A stretch of 64,000 nucleotides of DNA from Acidobacteriota bacterium (GTDB taxonomy: Bacteria; Acidobacteriota; Blastocatellia; Pyrinomonadales; Pyrinomonadaceae), in the NCBI GenBank assembly GCA_025463135.1, contig JAOAPY010000048.1, positions 240,767 through 304,766 of the forward strand, given 5' to 3'. The notes under the pieces are model-generated. The model did not search any database. It was not told the DNA's origin and worked only from the letters and a program-made list of their open reading frames with translations. Made by a program: the position numbers and the translations under genes. The first letter of the stretch is position 1, and each line of letters starts with the position of its first letter. Shown here in pieces: positions 20,931 through 28,984 of this stretch.

Positions 20931-21821
20931 CTACTCTTCGCCCTCCAATTCGGAATTAATCTCGCCACCGATAAGCACCGCCATTCCGGTTAGATAAAAC
21001 CAGAGCATCAACACAATCAGAGCACCAAGCGAGCCATACGTGAGGCTGTAGGAATTAAAGAAATGCAGATAGATACGGAGGCTGAAGGAAATCAAAAGCC
21101 AGAGCACCACGGCGATCAGCGCGCCCAGCGTCAGCCACCGCCTTCCACGACGACGGCGATCGGGCGCGAAGTGATAAATCAACTCAAAAGTAAAGTACAC
21201 AAACGTGAGCATGATCGGCCATTGCAGTAAATGCCAGGCAACCGTGAAGGCGCTGCCAAAACCCACCGTGTTCGCTACCGCATCACCGATCTTGCCGCCG
21301 TAGAGCACAATTGTAAGTGCGGTCAGAAGCAAAATGGCGAGAGCCATTGTCAGGCCAACCGAAATCAACCGCACTTTCCACCAGGGCCGCCGCTCCCGGA
21401 CGTTGTAAGCAACGTTGAGTGTGTCACTGATGGCGCCCATGCCGCTGGAAGCGACCCACAACGCTGCCAGCAAACTGAACCCCAGTCTCCCGCCGCCGCG
21501 TTTGGCGGTAACTTCCTCCAAAGTGGCGTAGACCAGCGTGACGGCTGAGTAGGGCATCACCGTCGGCAGGTAAGCGAGCAGTGAGTCGCGCAGCTGCGTG
21601 CCCGCCGCCGCAAAGTATCCCAACAGCGTCACCAGAAATATCAGGAGGGGGAAAAGCGCGAGCAGAAAATAGTAGGAGAGCTGCGCCGAGCGCGCCAGCA
21701 GATCGTGATCATTGATCCGCGTCCCAAGACGATTAGCAAAGCCCCGCCAGGTTCGACTCTTCTGGGCAGCTGTCTCCCCCGGATTATCAGAGCTGTTCTT
21801 TACGGTCCCCGTGGAATTCAT
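20931..21821 (-). CDS. YihY/BrkB family inner-membrane protein
   Basis: The protein has 296 residues. Six or so hydrophobic segments are arranged as in YihY/BrkB (once misnamed ribonuclease BN). The early motif ARSAQLSYYFLLALFPLL matches the family AAxLAYYxLLALFPLLL signature. The later S-S-G-M-G-A-I-S-D-T-L-N-V-A-Y and SYSLTYGSLGALIVLMLW stretches also fit. The family is integral to the inner membrane and its molecular function is still unclear. It sits 79 bases downstream of the MscS gene in the same direction and may be cotranscribed. The 3-prime end abuts REPIN copy B. Confidence 0.9.
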   Translation of the reverse strand: MNSTGTVKNSSDNPGETAAQKSRTWRGFANRLGTRINDHDLLARSAQLSYYFLLALFPLLIFLVTLLGYFAAAGTQLRDSLLAYLPTVMPYSAVTLVYATLEEVTAKRGGGRLGFSLLAALWVASSGMGAISDTLNVAYNVRERRPWWKVRLISVGLTMALAILLLTALTIVLYGGKIGDAVANTVGFGSAFTVAWHLLQWPIMLTFVYFTFELIYHFAPDRRRRGRRWLTLGALIAVVLWLLISFSLRIYLHFFNSYSLTYGSLGALIVLMLWFYLTGMAVLIGGEINSELEGEE

Positions 21822-21900
21822 CAGAATATTATGAGTTCGTTGTTTGTTAAGTAGCGAGGGGGTTTTCTTTAGGCGCGGATTCGCGAACGCGTGAAATGTC

Positions 21901-23448
21901 TCAGATTGTGAAGAACCTCTTGATACGCGCCAACAAATCGACCTGATGATATTTCAGCCTCGCGCGCTTGGCCTCTTCATTAAGGTCCTCGCGCGCGGCG
22001 TCCAACTCGACACGGCGACGCGCCAATACCTGCGAAATGTCCTCGGCGATTTCCGGCCGGCTGCGGAGTATGTCGTTGAAGGCCTCTTTATCCAGTCGAT
22101 AGCATACGACGTTACGAAGGGCCACCACTGTCGCCGCACGCCGCTCTCCGGTCATCATTCCCATCTCGCCGAAAAAATCGCCTGCGTGCAGGGTCGCGAT
22201 AACTTCACTCACTCCGCTGCCATCGACTGACACCCGAACCTCGGCATCGCCCTTTGCGATCACGTAGAGCCAATGCGCTTCGGCACCCTGGCGCGTCATT
22301 GCTTCCCCCCGAGTGAACGGGGCTACGCGCAACCTGCCGGCCAGTGATTTTCGCTCTTCGTCAGTGAGCGTGCGAAACAATTCGATCTGCTTGAGCGTCG
22401 TGACGCGAGCTTCGATTTCTGCCTCCCCTTTGCGCTGTTGCCGGCTGAGATCTTCTTCAGTCACAAAAAGCGTTTGCGCTGGAATGGAAAGGGGAATGCC
22501 CGAGCGGCGTAATGCAAAAAAGATGCGCGTCCGCACAATCGAATTTGTCGGATCGTCGACGGCCAGATCGGTCAGCCAGTAACGCACTGCGTAGCTCGCA
22601 AAACTTTCCTTGAAATCCATCACCACGCAGTTCGCCGGCGGCGCGCCGGCAATATTCGGAATCGGTTCCGCGTGCAACGCCGTTTCCACCGCTTCAATTA
22701 CAGCGGATGGCGAATAGCGAAAGTCGACATTGAAGTAGACCCACTGGCGATGTTGGCGCGGCGCGCCGCTGCGCCGGCCCAAAACAGTGACCTGCGATCG
22801 CATCAGCACGCTATTGGGAATGATTATCGTGTCCCAGTTGCGGGTCTCGATGGCGGTGTGACGCCAGCGAATTTCTCGCACCAGCCCCTCCTGATTGTCA
22901 ATGCGAATCCAATCGCCCACCGCGATGGCCCGCTCCATTTGCAGGGCCATCCCACCCATCATGTTCCCCAGCGTGTCCTGGAAGGAAAGGCCAATGACGG
23001 CGGTCAGCACCGCTGAAGTAGCAACTATTCCGGAGAGATTAACCTGGCCAACGCTCGATAGTAGCGTGATGGCCGTCACGACGTAAGCAAAGGCCAGCAA
23101 GAGGTCGCGCATGATGCGCGGTGGCTTGAGCCGCAATGGATCGAGAATTACTTCAAAGACGAAAATGCTGCCCAGGTTTACGAAAGCGAACCACTCGAAT
23201 AAGAGTGACGCCCACTGAAGCCAGCGATACGCCGGGCTCGATGGCAAGGCTCCGTAACGACCCAGCGAAGCGACCACCAACAAACCCAGCAGCGACAGCG
23301 TGAAAAGAAAGATACCGTTGCGAATGCGTGGACGCTCCGACGGCTTCAGGGCCGAGAGGATCAGGGCGCCGACTAAAAAACCAACGACTACCCACAGGAA
23401 GGCCCGGTCCATATTGCTTGCTGCTGTGACCTGGTGCCAGAAGCTCAT
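21901..23448 (-). CDS. Mechanosensitive channel (MscS) with C-terminal cyclic-nucleotide-binding domain
   Basis: The protein has 515 residues. Four transmembrane segments lie in residues about 18-165. The last leads into the MscS pore/beta domain (LSFQDTLGNMMGGMALQ; VGDWIRIDNQEGLVREI; IIIPNSVLM). The MscS C-terminal domain extends to about 330. After a charged linker, residues about 355-475 form a cNMP-binding domain with the phosphate-binding cassette (GDFFGEMGMMTGERRAATV, with the Glu and Arg expected for ligand contact). A C-terminal helix follows. The fusion suggests gating by cAMP or a related nucleotide as well as tension, which is inference from family knowledge. The Shine-Dalgarno is weak. 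Confidence 0.92.
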   Translation of the reverse strand: MSFWHQVTAASNMDRAFLWVVVGFLVGALILSALKPSERPRIRNGIFLFTLSLLGLLVVASLGRYGALPSSPAYRWLQWASLLFEWFAFVNLGSIFVFEVILDPLRLKPPRIMRDLLLAFAYVVTAITLLSSVGQVNLSGIVATSAVLTAVIGLSFQDTLGNMMGGMALQMERAIAVGDWIRIDNQEGLVREIRWRHTAIETRNWDTIIIPNSVLMRSQVTVLGRRSGAPRQHRQWVYFNVDFRYSPSAVIEAVETALHAEPIPNIAGAPPANCVVMDFKESFASYAVRYWLTDLAVDDPTNSIVRTRIFFALRRSGIPLSIPAQTLFVTEEDLSRQQRKGEAEIEARVTTLKQIELFRTLTDEERKSLAGRLRVAPFTRGEAMTRQGAEAHWLYVIAKGDAEVRVSVDGSGVSEVIATLHAGDFFGEMGMMTGERRAATVVALRNVVCYRLDKEAFNDILRSRPEIAEDISQVLARRRVELDAAREDLNEEAKRARLKYHQVDLLARIKRFFTI

Positions 23449-23512
23449 GATCGAGGGTTCACCTGAATTGAAAGGAAACGAAACTCAACGCGGGAAGGAC
23501 CGTTTGGAGTTG

Positions 23513-24421
23513 TTACTTGACCATCGTGCCGGTCCGGGACCAACGCGTGTTCTGGAAAAAATCTACGAGGGGCCCGATCATTGATTTGCTCGAGGGCGCG
23601 CTCTCGTCATATGACCAGTAGACGAACATGGCGCGGCCGATTACCAAATCGCGCGGCACGAAACCCCAGAAACGACTGTCCAGACTGTTGCTGCGGTTGT
23701 CACCCATAACGAAATAGTGATTGGCCGGCACCACAATCTCTTTCCCATTTCCTTCCTTCTTGAAGATTGGATAAGAATCTTCGCCGTAAGTCGGATTGGG
23801 ACTCCAATAGACATCGTAAGCGTCAGTTGATTTGCGAGGTGGAACGGTTCTTATTTCCAGCGGCCCTTTGTCGTTGTTATCAATGGCCTCGACGCGATGC
23901 TCAGGTAATATCTTCCCGTTCACAATTACATCGTGGCCTTCGATCTGAATATGATCTCCGGGAATGCCGATGACGCGCTTGACATAATTTGTGACGATCG
24001 GCTTGTTGTCCGAGCGTTCATAGTCACTCGCTGGATCGTATTTATTGCCGGGGTATTTGAAGACGATGATATCACCGCGCCGAATCTCTCGCTGCGGTAA
24101 GAATGGCAAAGACTTTCCGGGGGCAAAAATGAATTTGTTGACCAACAGATGATCGCCAATCGTGATCGTGTTTTCCATTGAACCGGTGGGAACTTTTACC
24201 GCTTGCACAATAAAAGTCATGCCAAACAAAGCCATGATCACAGTCACTACCGCGGATTCGTAATACTCGCGGAAAAGAGATTTGGGTGGGCCTTTAGGTT
24301 TGGTTTCTAGCGGCGGCGGAGCTTCTTTGCCGTTGCGATGAAAAATTCGAGCGAAAGAGAGCTTTGTTGGTTCTGGTTGAGTGGCGGTCGACGCCTCTGC
24401 CGTCTTAGTCGCGTTATCCAT
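23513..24421 (-). CDS. lepB: Signal peptidase I
   Basis: The protein has 302 residues. A ~50-residue cytoplasmic N-terminal tail rich in Pro/Lys is followed by one membrane segment (SAVVTVIMALFGMTFIVQAV). The catalytic Ser81 lies in VPTGSM (box B), Lys148 in NYVKRVIGIPGD (box D) and the GDNRSNSLDSRFWGFVP box E is intact. It removes signal peptides from exported proteins, of which this window encodes many. It lies 42 bases downstream of rnc in the same direction, so a rnc-lepB operon is likely; these two genes are neighbours in many bacteria. Confidence 0.96.
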   Translation of the reverse strand: MDNATKTAEASTATQPEPTKLSFARIFHRNGKEAPPPLETKPKGPPKSLFREYYESAVVTVIMALFGMTFIVQAVKVPTGSMENTITIGDHLLVNKFIFAPGKSLPFLPQREIRRGDIIVFKYPGNKYDPASDYERSDNKPIVTNYVKRVIGIPGDHIQIEGHDVIVNGKILPEHRVEAIDNNDKGPLEIRTVPPRKSTDAYDVYWSPNPTYGEDSYPIFKKEGNGKEIVVPANHYFVMGDNRSNSLDSRFWGFVPRDLVIGRAMFVYWSYDESAPSSKSMIGPLVDFFQNTRWSRTGTMVK

Positions 24422-24463
24422 TCAAAAACATCCTAGATAGGTTGCGGGTGCTGGTCAAGTTGG

Positions 24464-25192
24464 TTACGCGAGATCGGCTTTCATTGTTTCCAAAGCCTGT
24501 TGCGCCGCTGCCGCTTCAGCGGCCTTGATCGATCGACCCTGAGCACGAACGCTGCCGCCATCCCAAACCAGCTCTACATGAAATACGCGTTTATGCGGCG
24601 GCCCGGCCATTTCGACAACGGCATAGCGGGGCGGCGAGCGATGCTCGGCCTGCAATTTCTCCTGCAGCATCGTTTTGTAATCCGCTTCGGCTGCGTTAAT
24701 TGGATTCACGCGCGCCAGCTCTTCGCTAAGCGCCCGTTCCACAAAGGCGCGAGCGGCCTCGAGCCCGCCGTCCAGGAATATTGCTCCGGTTATCGCCTCC
24801 AGAACGTCGGCGAGGATGGCATCCTTGCGCCGCCCACCACTCTTTTCTTCTCCGCGACCAAAGCGCAGGTAGTCACCCAGTTGTAGACGGAGGGACGCTT
24901 TGGTTAAGGTCACGGCACTAACCAATTGATGCTTCATACGCGAGAGTTCGCCTTCGGAGGCCGCGGGATAAAAGCGGCATAAGTGATCGGCAACCAGCAG
25001 CCCCAGCACCGAGTCTCCAAGAAACTCCATCGCTTCATTGTGTAACTTGCGCGCCTGCTCTTCGGCCCCCGGCGCCACCTGTTCGTGCGCCCAGGATCGA
25101 TGGGTAATCGCCCGCTCGAGCAGCGCCCGGTCGCGGAACTGGTAACCGAGGACCCCTTCCAGAAGATTCAGATTCGGAATTAGCTCTTCCAT
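24464..25192 (-). CDS. rnc: Ribonuclease III
   Basis: The protein has 242 residues from the ATG at 25192. A TTG ten codons upstream lies inside the T-run of the preceding gene's terminator and is unlikely as a start. The catalytic domain has HNEAMEFLGDSVLG (Glu53, Glu56, Asp60) and ILADVLEAITGAIFLDGG (Asp129, Glu132). The usual NERLEFLGDS signature has Ala-Met in place of Arg-Leu. A double-stranded RNA-binding domain occupies about 165-242 (DYKTMLQEKLQ; GRSIKAAEAAAAQQAL). It processes rRNA precursors and degrades double-stranded RNA. Confidence 0.95.
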   Translation of the reverse strand: MEELIPNLNLLEGVLGYQFRDRALLERAITHRSWAHEQVAPGAEEQARKLHNEAMEFLGDSVLGLLVADHLCRFYPAASEGELSRMKHQLVSAVTLTKASLRLQLGDYLRFGRGEEKSGGRRKDAILADVLEAITGAIFLDGGLEAARAFVERALSEELARVNPINAAEADYKTMLQEKLQAEHRSPPRYAVVEMAGPPHKRVFHVELVWDGGSVRAQGRSIKAAEAAAAQQALETMKADLA

Positions 25193-25220
25193 GATGATCG
25201 AAATCGAAGGGGATTCTAGC

Positions 25221-25265
25221 AAAACGCCGAATGCAGGATCGAGGTCATCGATCGAACATTCGGCG
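25221..25265 (-). terminator. Rho-independent terminator between the secreted repeat protein gene and rnc
   Basis: Read leftward, CGCCGAATG and CATTCGGCG make a perfect 9-bp stem with a loop of about 23 bases, followed by TTTT. It is 30 bases past the stop codon at 25296 and just before rnc, so rnc probably has its own promoter or depends on read-through. Confidence 0.6.
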
Positions 25266-25295
25266 CGCTTGCGATTTGGAGGATCGCGCTATGGC

Positions 25296-26447
25296 TCAGT
25301 GTCCCGCGTGAGCTTTGCGAGTCCGCGGCTTGCTGGTTGGGGGCTTAACCGGTGTTGCACTCGGCTTGGGCTGAGTGCCGGTAGAGCTTGTCGCAGGCGC
25401 CGGACTACTACCCGGCGCAGGACTCGCCGTACCTGTTGCCGGCGTCGCCGGTGGTGTCGGTAACGACGTAAGCGGTGTCGGCACGGGCGGCAATGGCGTG
25501 GTCAAGATGCCGGCAATCATTTTATCCAACCCGACGTCTGTTTTGTCGTGACGGAATTTGTACAGGTCCGTCAGAGCGGTCAGCCAGGCGGCTTTGTTGG
25601 GATCGGTACCAGCCAGGGCGACTGCGCGTGCGTACGCATCGATTTCGCGATCGATGATTTGATTTATGTTCTCCAGGGCTAATTTGCTTTCCGCAGTTTC
25701 ATTTTGACCGCCGAATTTGGCTTTGTAATCGGCTGATTGTTTCGCGTAAGGTCCGCGCTCGTACGCCTCGGCAAGATATGCATAGGTTAATGGAGTTGTC
25801 TTTATCTTGCTGTTGTAGCCGGCAGCTTTGATCAAGTGCGGGATGGCTTCGTCCGGATTACTGGTTGCTTTGAGCGATCCGATGGCGTAATTCAGTTTTG
25901 CCAACGCGTCATCCTTGTTATCAAACGGAGCCCAACTATCCGGTGCCTTACCGGACTCAATTAATTCGATGGCCTTTTGCGCGTAGCTGACCGTATCGTT
26001 CGCCACTGCCGCGTTTTGTGAAATAGCGCCTGCCAGGGCGAGGGACATGTAGCCTTTTAGATAGGTGGGATCGTCGGCAAAGACCTGCTTGCCAACTTCG
26101 AATGCAGCCGGGAGATCCTTCTTGGCGATTAGCTCGGCAAGTTGATCCTTGCGATGGGCCTTTTCATATTTGGCAACGAAGCCCTTTAGAAACTCTACCC
26201 TTTTTTGTTCAGCATCGTCAGCACCTTCAATGGGACAAGCAACATACTTCTTTGCCAACTCATTGGCCTTTGCCTGATCGCCCTTTAGTTCCTTGTAAAT
26301 TTCGGCATAGAGCGCAGCCTTGGCATCGGCGGTGCAGGAATCCTGCGCGGCCTGACCAACGCCCGTGTAAGCCTTACTTGCCAACACTGGCAAAGACAGG
26401 AGTGCCAGCGTCGCGCAAACTGATAAAAACCCAAATGTCTTTTTCAT
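25296..26447 (-). CDS. Secreted TPR-like helical repeat protein with Pro-rich tail
   Basis: The protein has 383 residues from the ATG at 26447, which has GGAG upstream and leads directly into a signal peptide (FGFLSVCATLALLSLPVLASKA); the open frame extends 23 codons further. Residues about 25-310 are helical, with tetratricopeptide-like stretches (A-A-F-E-V-G-K-Q-V-F, YLKGYMSLALAGA, D-E-A-I-P-H-L-I-K-A-A). The C-terminal ~65 residues are Pro/Thr/Ala-rich and end in a basic K-P-R-T-R-K-A-H-A-G-H. It probably acts as a periplasmic scaffold. A terminator follows. Confidence 0.75.
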   Translation of the reverse strand: MKKTFGFLSVCATLALLSLPVLASKAYTGVGQAAQDSCTADAKAALYAEIYKELKGDQAKANELAKKYVACPIEGADDAEQKRVEFLKGFVAKYEKAHRKDQLAELIAKKDLPAAFEVGKQVFADDPTYLKGYMSLALAGAISQNAAVANDTVSYAQKAIELIESGKAPDSWAPFDNKDDALAKLNYAIGSLKATSNPDEAIPHLIKAAGYNSKIKTTPLTYAYLAEAYERGPYAKQSADYKAKFGGQNETAESKLALENINQIIDREIDAYARAVALAGTDPNKAAWLTALTDLYKFRHDKTDVGLDKMIAGILTTPLPPVPTPLTSLPTPPATPATGTASPAPGSSPAPATSSTGTQPKPSATPVKPPTSKPRTRKAHAGH

Positions 26448-26762
26448 TACTAGGAGATCCTCCAAGATCGAATCGTTCAATATGTCTGGCCGGGAGCACC
26501 GCGTGCCCTCTAGCAACGCGCCACTAAGATGCGAGTAATCTTAGGGTCGTTGCAGCTGGCTGTCTAACACACCAGGGGAGAGTACCACGCAACGTGGCTT
26601 TTGGATCGGGCTTCAAAACGCGCCGCAATATTCCTGCAACAGCGATGGGCCTGTCAAGGCCGCGACGCCGAAAAGTTCCGCTCAGTAGTAGAAAAGCAAA
26701 ATGCGCCGAACTCTCCTACTACGAACGAGTCCGGCGCATTAAGATCCTGACAGTTTTAATGA
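26448..26762. other. Intergenic region with terminator
   Basis: There are 315 bases between two leftward genes. The left part should hold the promoter of the helical repeat protein gene; the right part holds the terminator at 26690-26740. No further gene is supported. Confidence 0.55.
26690..26740 (-). terminator. Rho-independent terminator of the penicillin-binding protein gene
   Basis: Read leftward, AATGCGCCGGACTC and GAGTTCGGCGCATT form a 14-bp stem with one mismatch and a 13-base loop. A T-rich tract TTTTGCTTTT follows. It lies about 25 bases beyond the stop codon at 26763. Confidence 0.75.
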
Positions 26763-28466
26763 CTACGGCTTTTCGCCCACACGTCTTGGCCGGTCATCTA
26801 TGGAACCTGTTTTTACCGGAGCTTTCGCGCCGGGCGCAGGCTTCACACTTTCGTCAGTTCGTTTGGGAACCGGCATGATCACGCGTTTCACTTTGCTGTT
26901 TGTAACAGGCGCTACATTGGCCGGCTTGGTGACTGCGGTATCGGCAGTATCGTTTGCTTCGTTCATCAAAGTTGTGTCGACTTCCGCCGCACCTTCTTCT
27001 TTGGCCCTTTCGACTTCTGTTTCCTTTGCCTCTTCATCGATATCGGCCGCCTTCGGATCACCGGAGGCCCCGTCGACCGGCGCACTGGCAATCGGCAGGT
27101 TGGTAGGTGTGCCGAACCGATGGTTGAGGTCTCGATAGATCTGCCCGGCTACGGCCGCCGGCAAGTGGCTATGAGCGTCAGTACCGCGGGTGATAACCAC
27201 CACCGCGAGTTTTGGATTTACCAGTGGTGCATAAGAGGTGAACAAACCCAACCAGGTGCGTCCGTCACCGATGCAAGTTCCAGTCTTTCCGGCAACCGTT
27301 TGCGATGGATCGTAGGCTCGCTTGCCCGATCCATAGTTGACTGCGCCAACCATGCCCGGGACCATTCGCTGCCAGGCGTCGGGTTCAATCTTGATCTGAC
27401 GTCGTACTTTGGTTTTGAATTGCGCTTCTTCCTGACGAGAGCGCGGAACTTGTGGAGTCAACAGCTTGCCACCATTGGCCATGGCGGAAACCAGCGTTGC
27501 CAGTTGAACTGCCGTAACTTCAAAATCGTCGCCGTGCGACGACATACGGTTAAGGGCAAAACCGGTCTTCAATCCCGGCAAGCGACCAGGAAATTCATTG
27601 GGTTCGTTAATGCCGGTCTTTTCACCCAGGCCCAACTCGCGGGCGTAAGTAACCATTTTGTCGAAACCCACGCGCCCGCCTACTTGCTGAAAATAGGTAT
27701 TGTTTGAATGCGCCAGCGCGCCGGTTAAATCCAGGTGATAGCGATCGAACGCGGCATCGGTATAACTGGTATCAATTACCTTTTCGTTCAAGCCCGCCAG
27801 CCCGGTAACCAGCTTTATGGTCGAGCAGGGTTTGAAGCCGCGTCGCACACCCCACTCCTGATTCACCGTGGCATAGACTCGCCCCGATTTGGGATCCATT
27901 ACCACTACGGTGCCGGCATGGTTGCCCAGCGCATTTATCGCTACCCGTCGCACTTCCGCGTCTTCGCCGGTAGTGACGTCTCGTGAAATAAATGTCTGCA
28001 CTTCATTGCGCATCGCTGCGTCAATAGCACGCTGGCGCGCGATTGCTGCCTGGCGCGCAGCTTCAGCGCGACGTCTGGCGAGTTCCAGGTCGCGACGATG
28101 ACGGCCTTCGACGCGTCGCATCTCAGCAGCACGTTCACGTTTTGTTAGGGGACGATGAAGTCTTCGCTCCAGAGCTTTGAGCGATGATGCCTGTTCGTGA
28201 GCGACCCGCACGCGTGCCACGCGCACCTCACGAGCCGAAAGCCGGCGACTGCGTCCGCCGCCGCGAGCCGACAATCTTCCATGGCGTCCGCCTCGGCGGG
28301 CACTGGCTGAATGGCGTCCGCCGCGCTCGGCGCGACTATGACGGCCCCGAGCAGCGGCAGCTCTCCTGTGTTTAGCAAAAACAGGTACGACAAAGGGGAA
28401 AGCAATAAGGAGGAAAAGAATAAGTGCGAAACGAAAGTACTGGGGGGATTTGTTTATAGAAGTCAT
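26763..28466 (-). CDS. Penicillin-binding transpeptidase with Arg-rich linker
   Basis: The protein has 567 residues. A signal anchor (FALILFLLIAFPFVVPVFA) is followed at about residues 32-150 by a striking Arg/Ala/Gly/Ser/His-rich low-complexity segment that turns into a charged helix. Residues about 180-440 form a transpeptidase domain with S215-T-I-K218, S254-N-N and K394-T-G motifs, all three intact. The C-terminal ~120 residues are acidic, then Pro/Lys-rich. There is no glycosyltransferase domain and no long PBP dimerisation domain, so it is a short class B-like enzyme, perhaps MrdA/FtsI-related or D,D-endopeptidase-like. It cross-links or trims peptidoglycan in the periplasm. Confidence 0.88.
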   Translation of the reverse strand: MTSINKSPQYFRFALILFLLIAFPFVVPVFAKHRRAAAARGRHSRAERGGRHSASARRGGRHGRLSARGGGRSRRLSAREVRVARVRVAHEQASSLKALERRLHRPLTKRERAAEMRRVEGRHRRDLELARRRAEAARQAAIARQRAIDAAMRNEVQTFISRDVTTGEDAEVRRVAINALGNHAGTVVVMDPKSGRVYATVNQEWGVRRGFKPCSTIKLVTGLAGLNEKVIDTSYTDAAFDRYHLDLTGALAHSNNTYFQQVGGRVGFDKMVTYARELGLGEKTGINEPNEFPGRLPGLKTGFALNRMSSHGDDFEVTAVQLATLVSAMANGGKLLTPQVPRSRQEEAQFKTKVRRQIKIEPDAWQRMVPGMVGAVNYGSGKRAYDPSQTVAGKTGTCIGDGRTWLGLFTSYAPLVNPKLAVVVITRGTDAHSHLPAAVAGQIYRDLNHRFGTPTNLPIASAPVDGASGDPKAADIDEEAKETEVERAKEEGAAEVDTTLMNEANDTADTAVTKPANVAPVTNSKVKRVIMPVPKRTDESVKPAPGAKAPVKTGSIDDRPRRVGEKP

Positions 28467-28984
28467 CGGCAGGAACCTTTCTTCAAAATTTCAATGGGAT
28501 TCGCCAAGGCGTACTGCTTGAGCGCGCCGGAGCGAACACTTTTGATTACGGCAAACCGCGTGACGTTTGCCAGCGTGTCTCCGCTCAACTGCGAACCAAA
28601 TTTTGAAATTGGAAATTTTCAAACTCACCTCTCAAAAAAAATCCAACCGATTTTCAAAACTCAGTTCTACTTTGAGGTGGGAGAATTCCCTAAAAGGCGG
28701 CCCCTGGGGACACTGATTGAGACCGGGGCAAATATACCATCTGGTCGTTTGAGGGGCAACCGAAAAATAACAAACTCTTCATATAGCTACCTTTAAAGTC
28801 GAAAACTTGAATGTCCGACAGCTTTAGCTTATCGCTCCCTGTAACACAGGCCGCGAGCTTGTGAACGCGACGCTACCGGCTGGCAGCCTGTAGTACGACC
28901 GAGGACGAACTGAAGTTTGTCGGACTTTAGCGGACTTCTAATGTCTGGATAAACTATGATGACCGTGACCATTTCAATTTCGTG
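28467..28984. other. Divergent intergenic region with one REPIN-like element
   Basis: There are 518 bases between the leftward PBP gene and the rightward kinase gene. It contains AT-rich sequence 28600-28680, a REPIN-like element at 28808-28930, and no supported gene. Confidence 0.55.
28808..28930. repeat. REPIN-like element, ACAAACTTCAGTTTGT family, diverged copy
   Basis: The left unit TGTCCGACAGCTTTAGCTTA and the right unit GACGAACTGAAGTTTGTCGG are inverted and share outer ends with copies at 20262, 20838 and 42441. The core differs and contains its own GGCAGCCTGTAGTACG motif. Confidence 0.6.

Noticed and set aside
26594..26878. Rightward 94-residue frame
   Set aside because: It crosses the clear leftward terminator at 26690-26740 and the end of the PBP gene.
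28311..28796. Rightward 161-residue frame upstream of the kinase
   Set aside because: Half of it is antisense to the Arg-rich PBP segment and the rest is AT-rich promoter-like DNA with no coding pattern.
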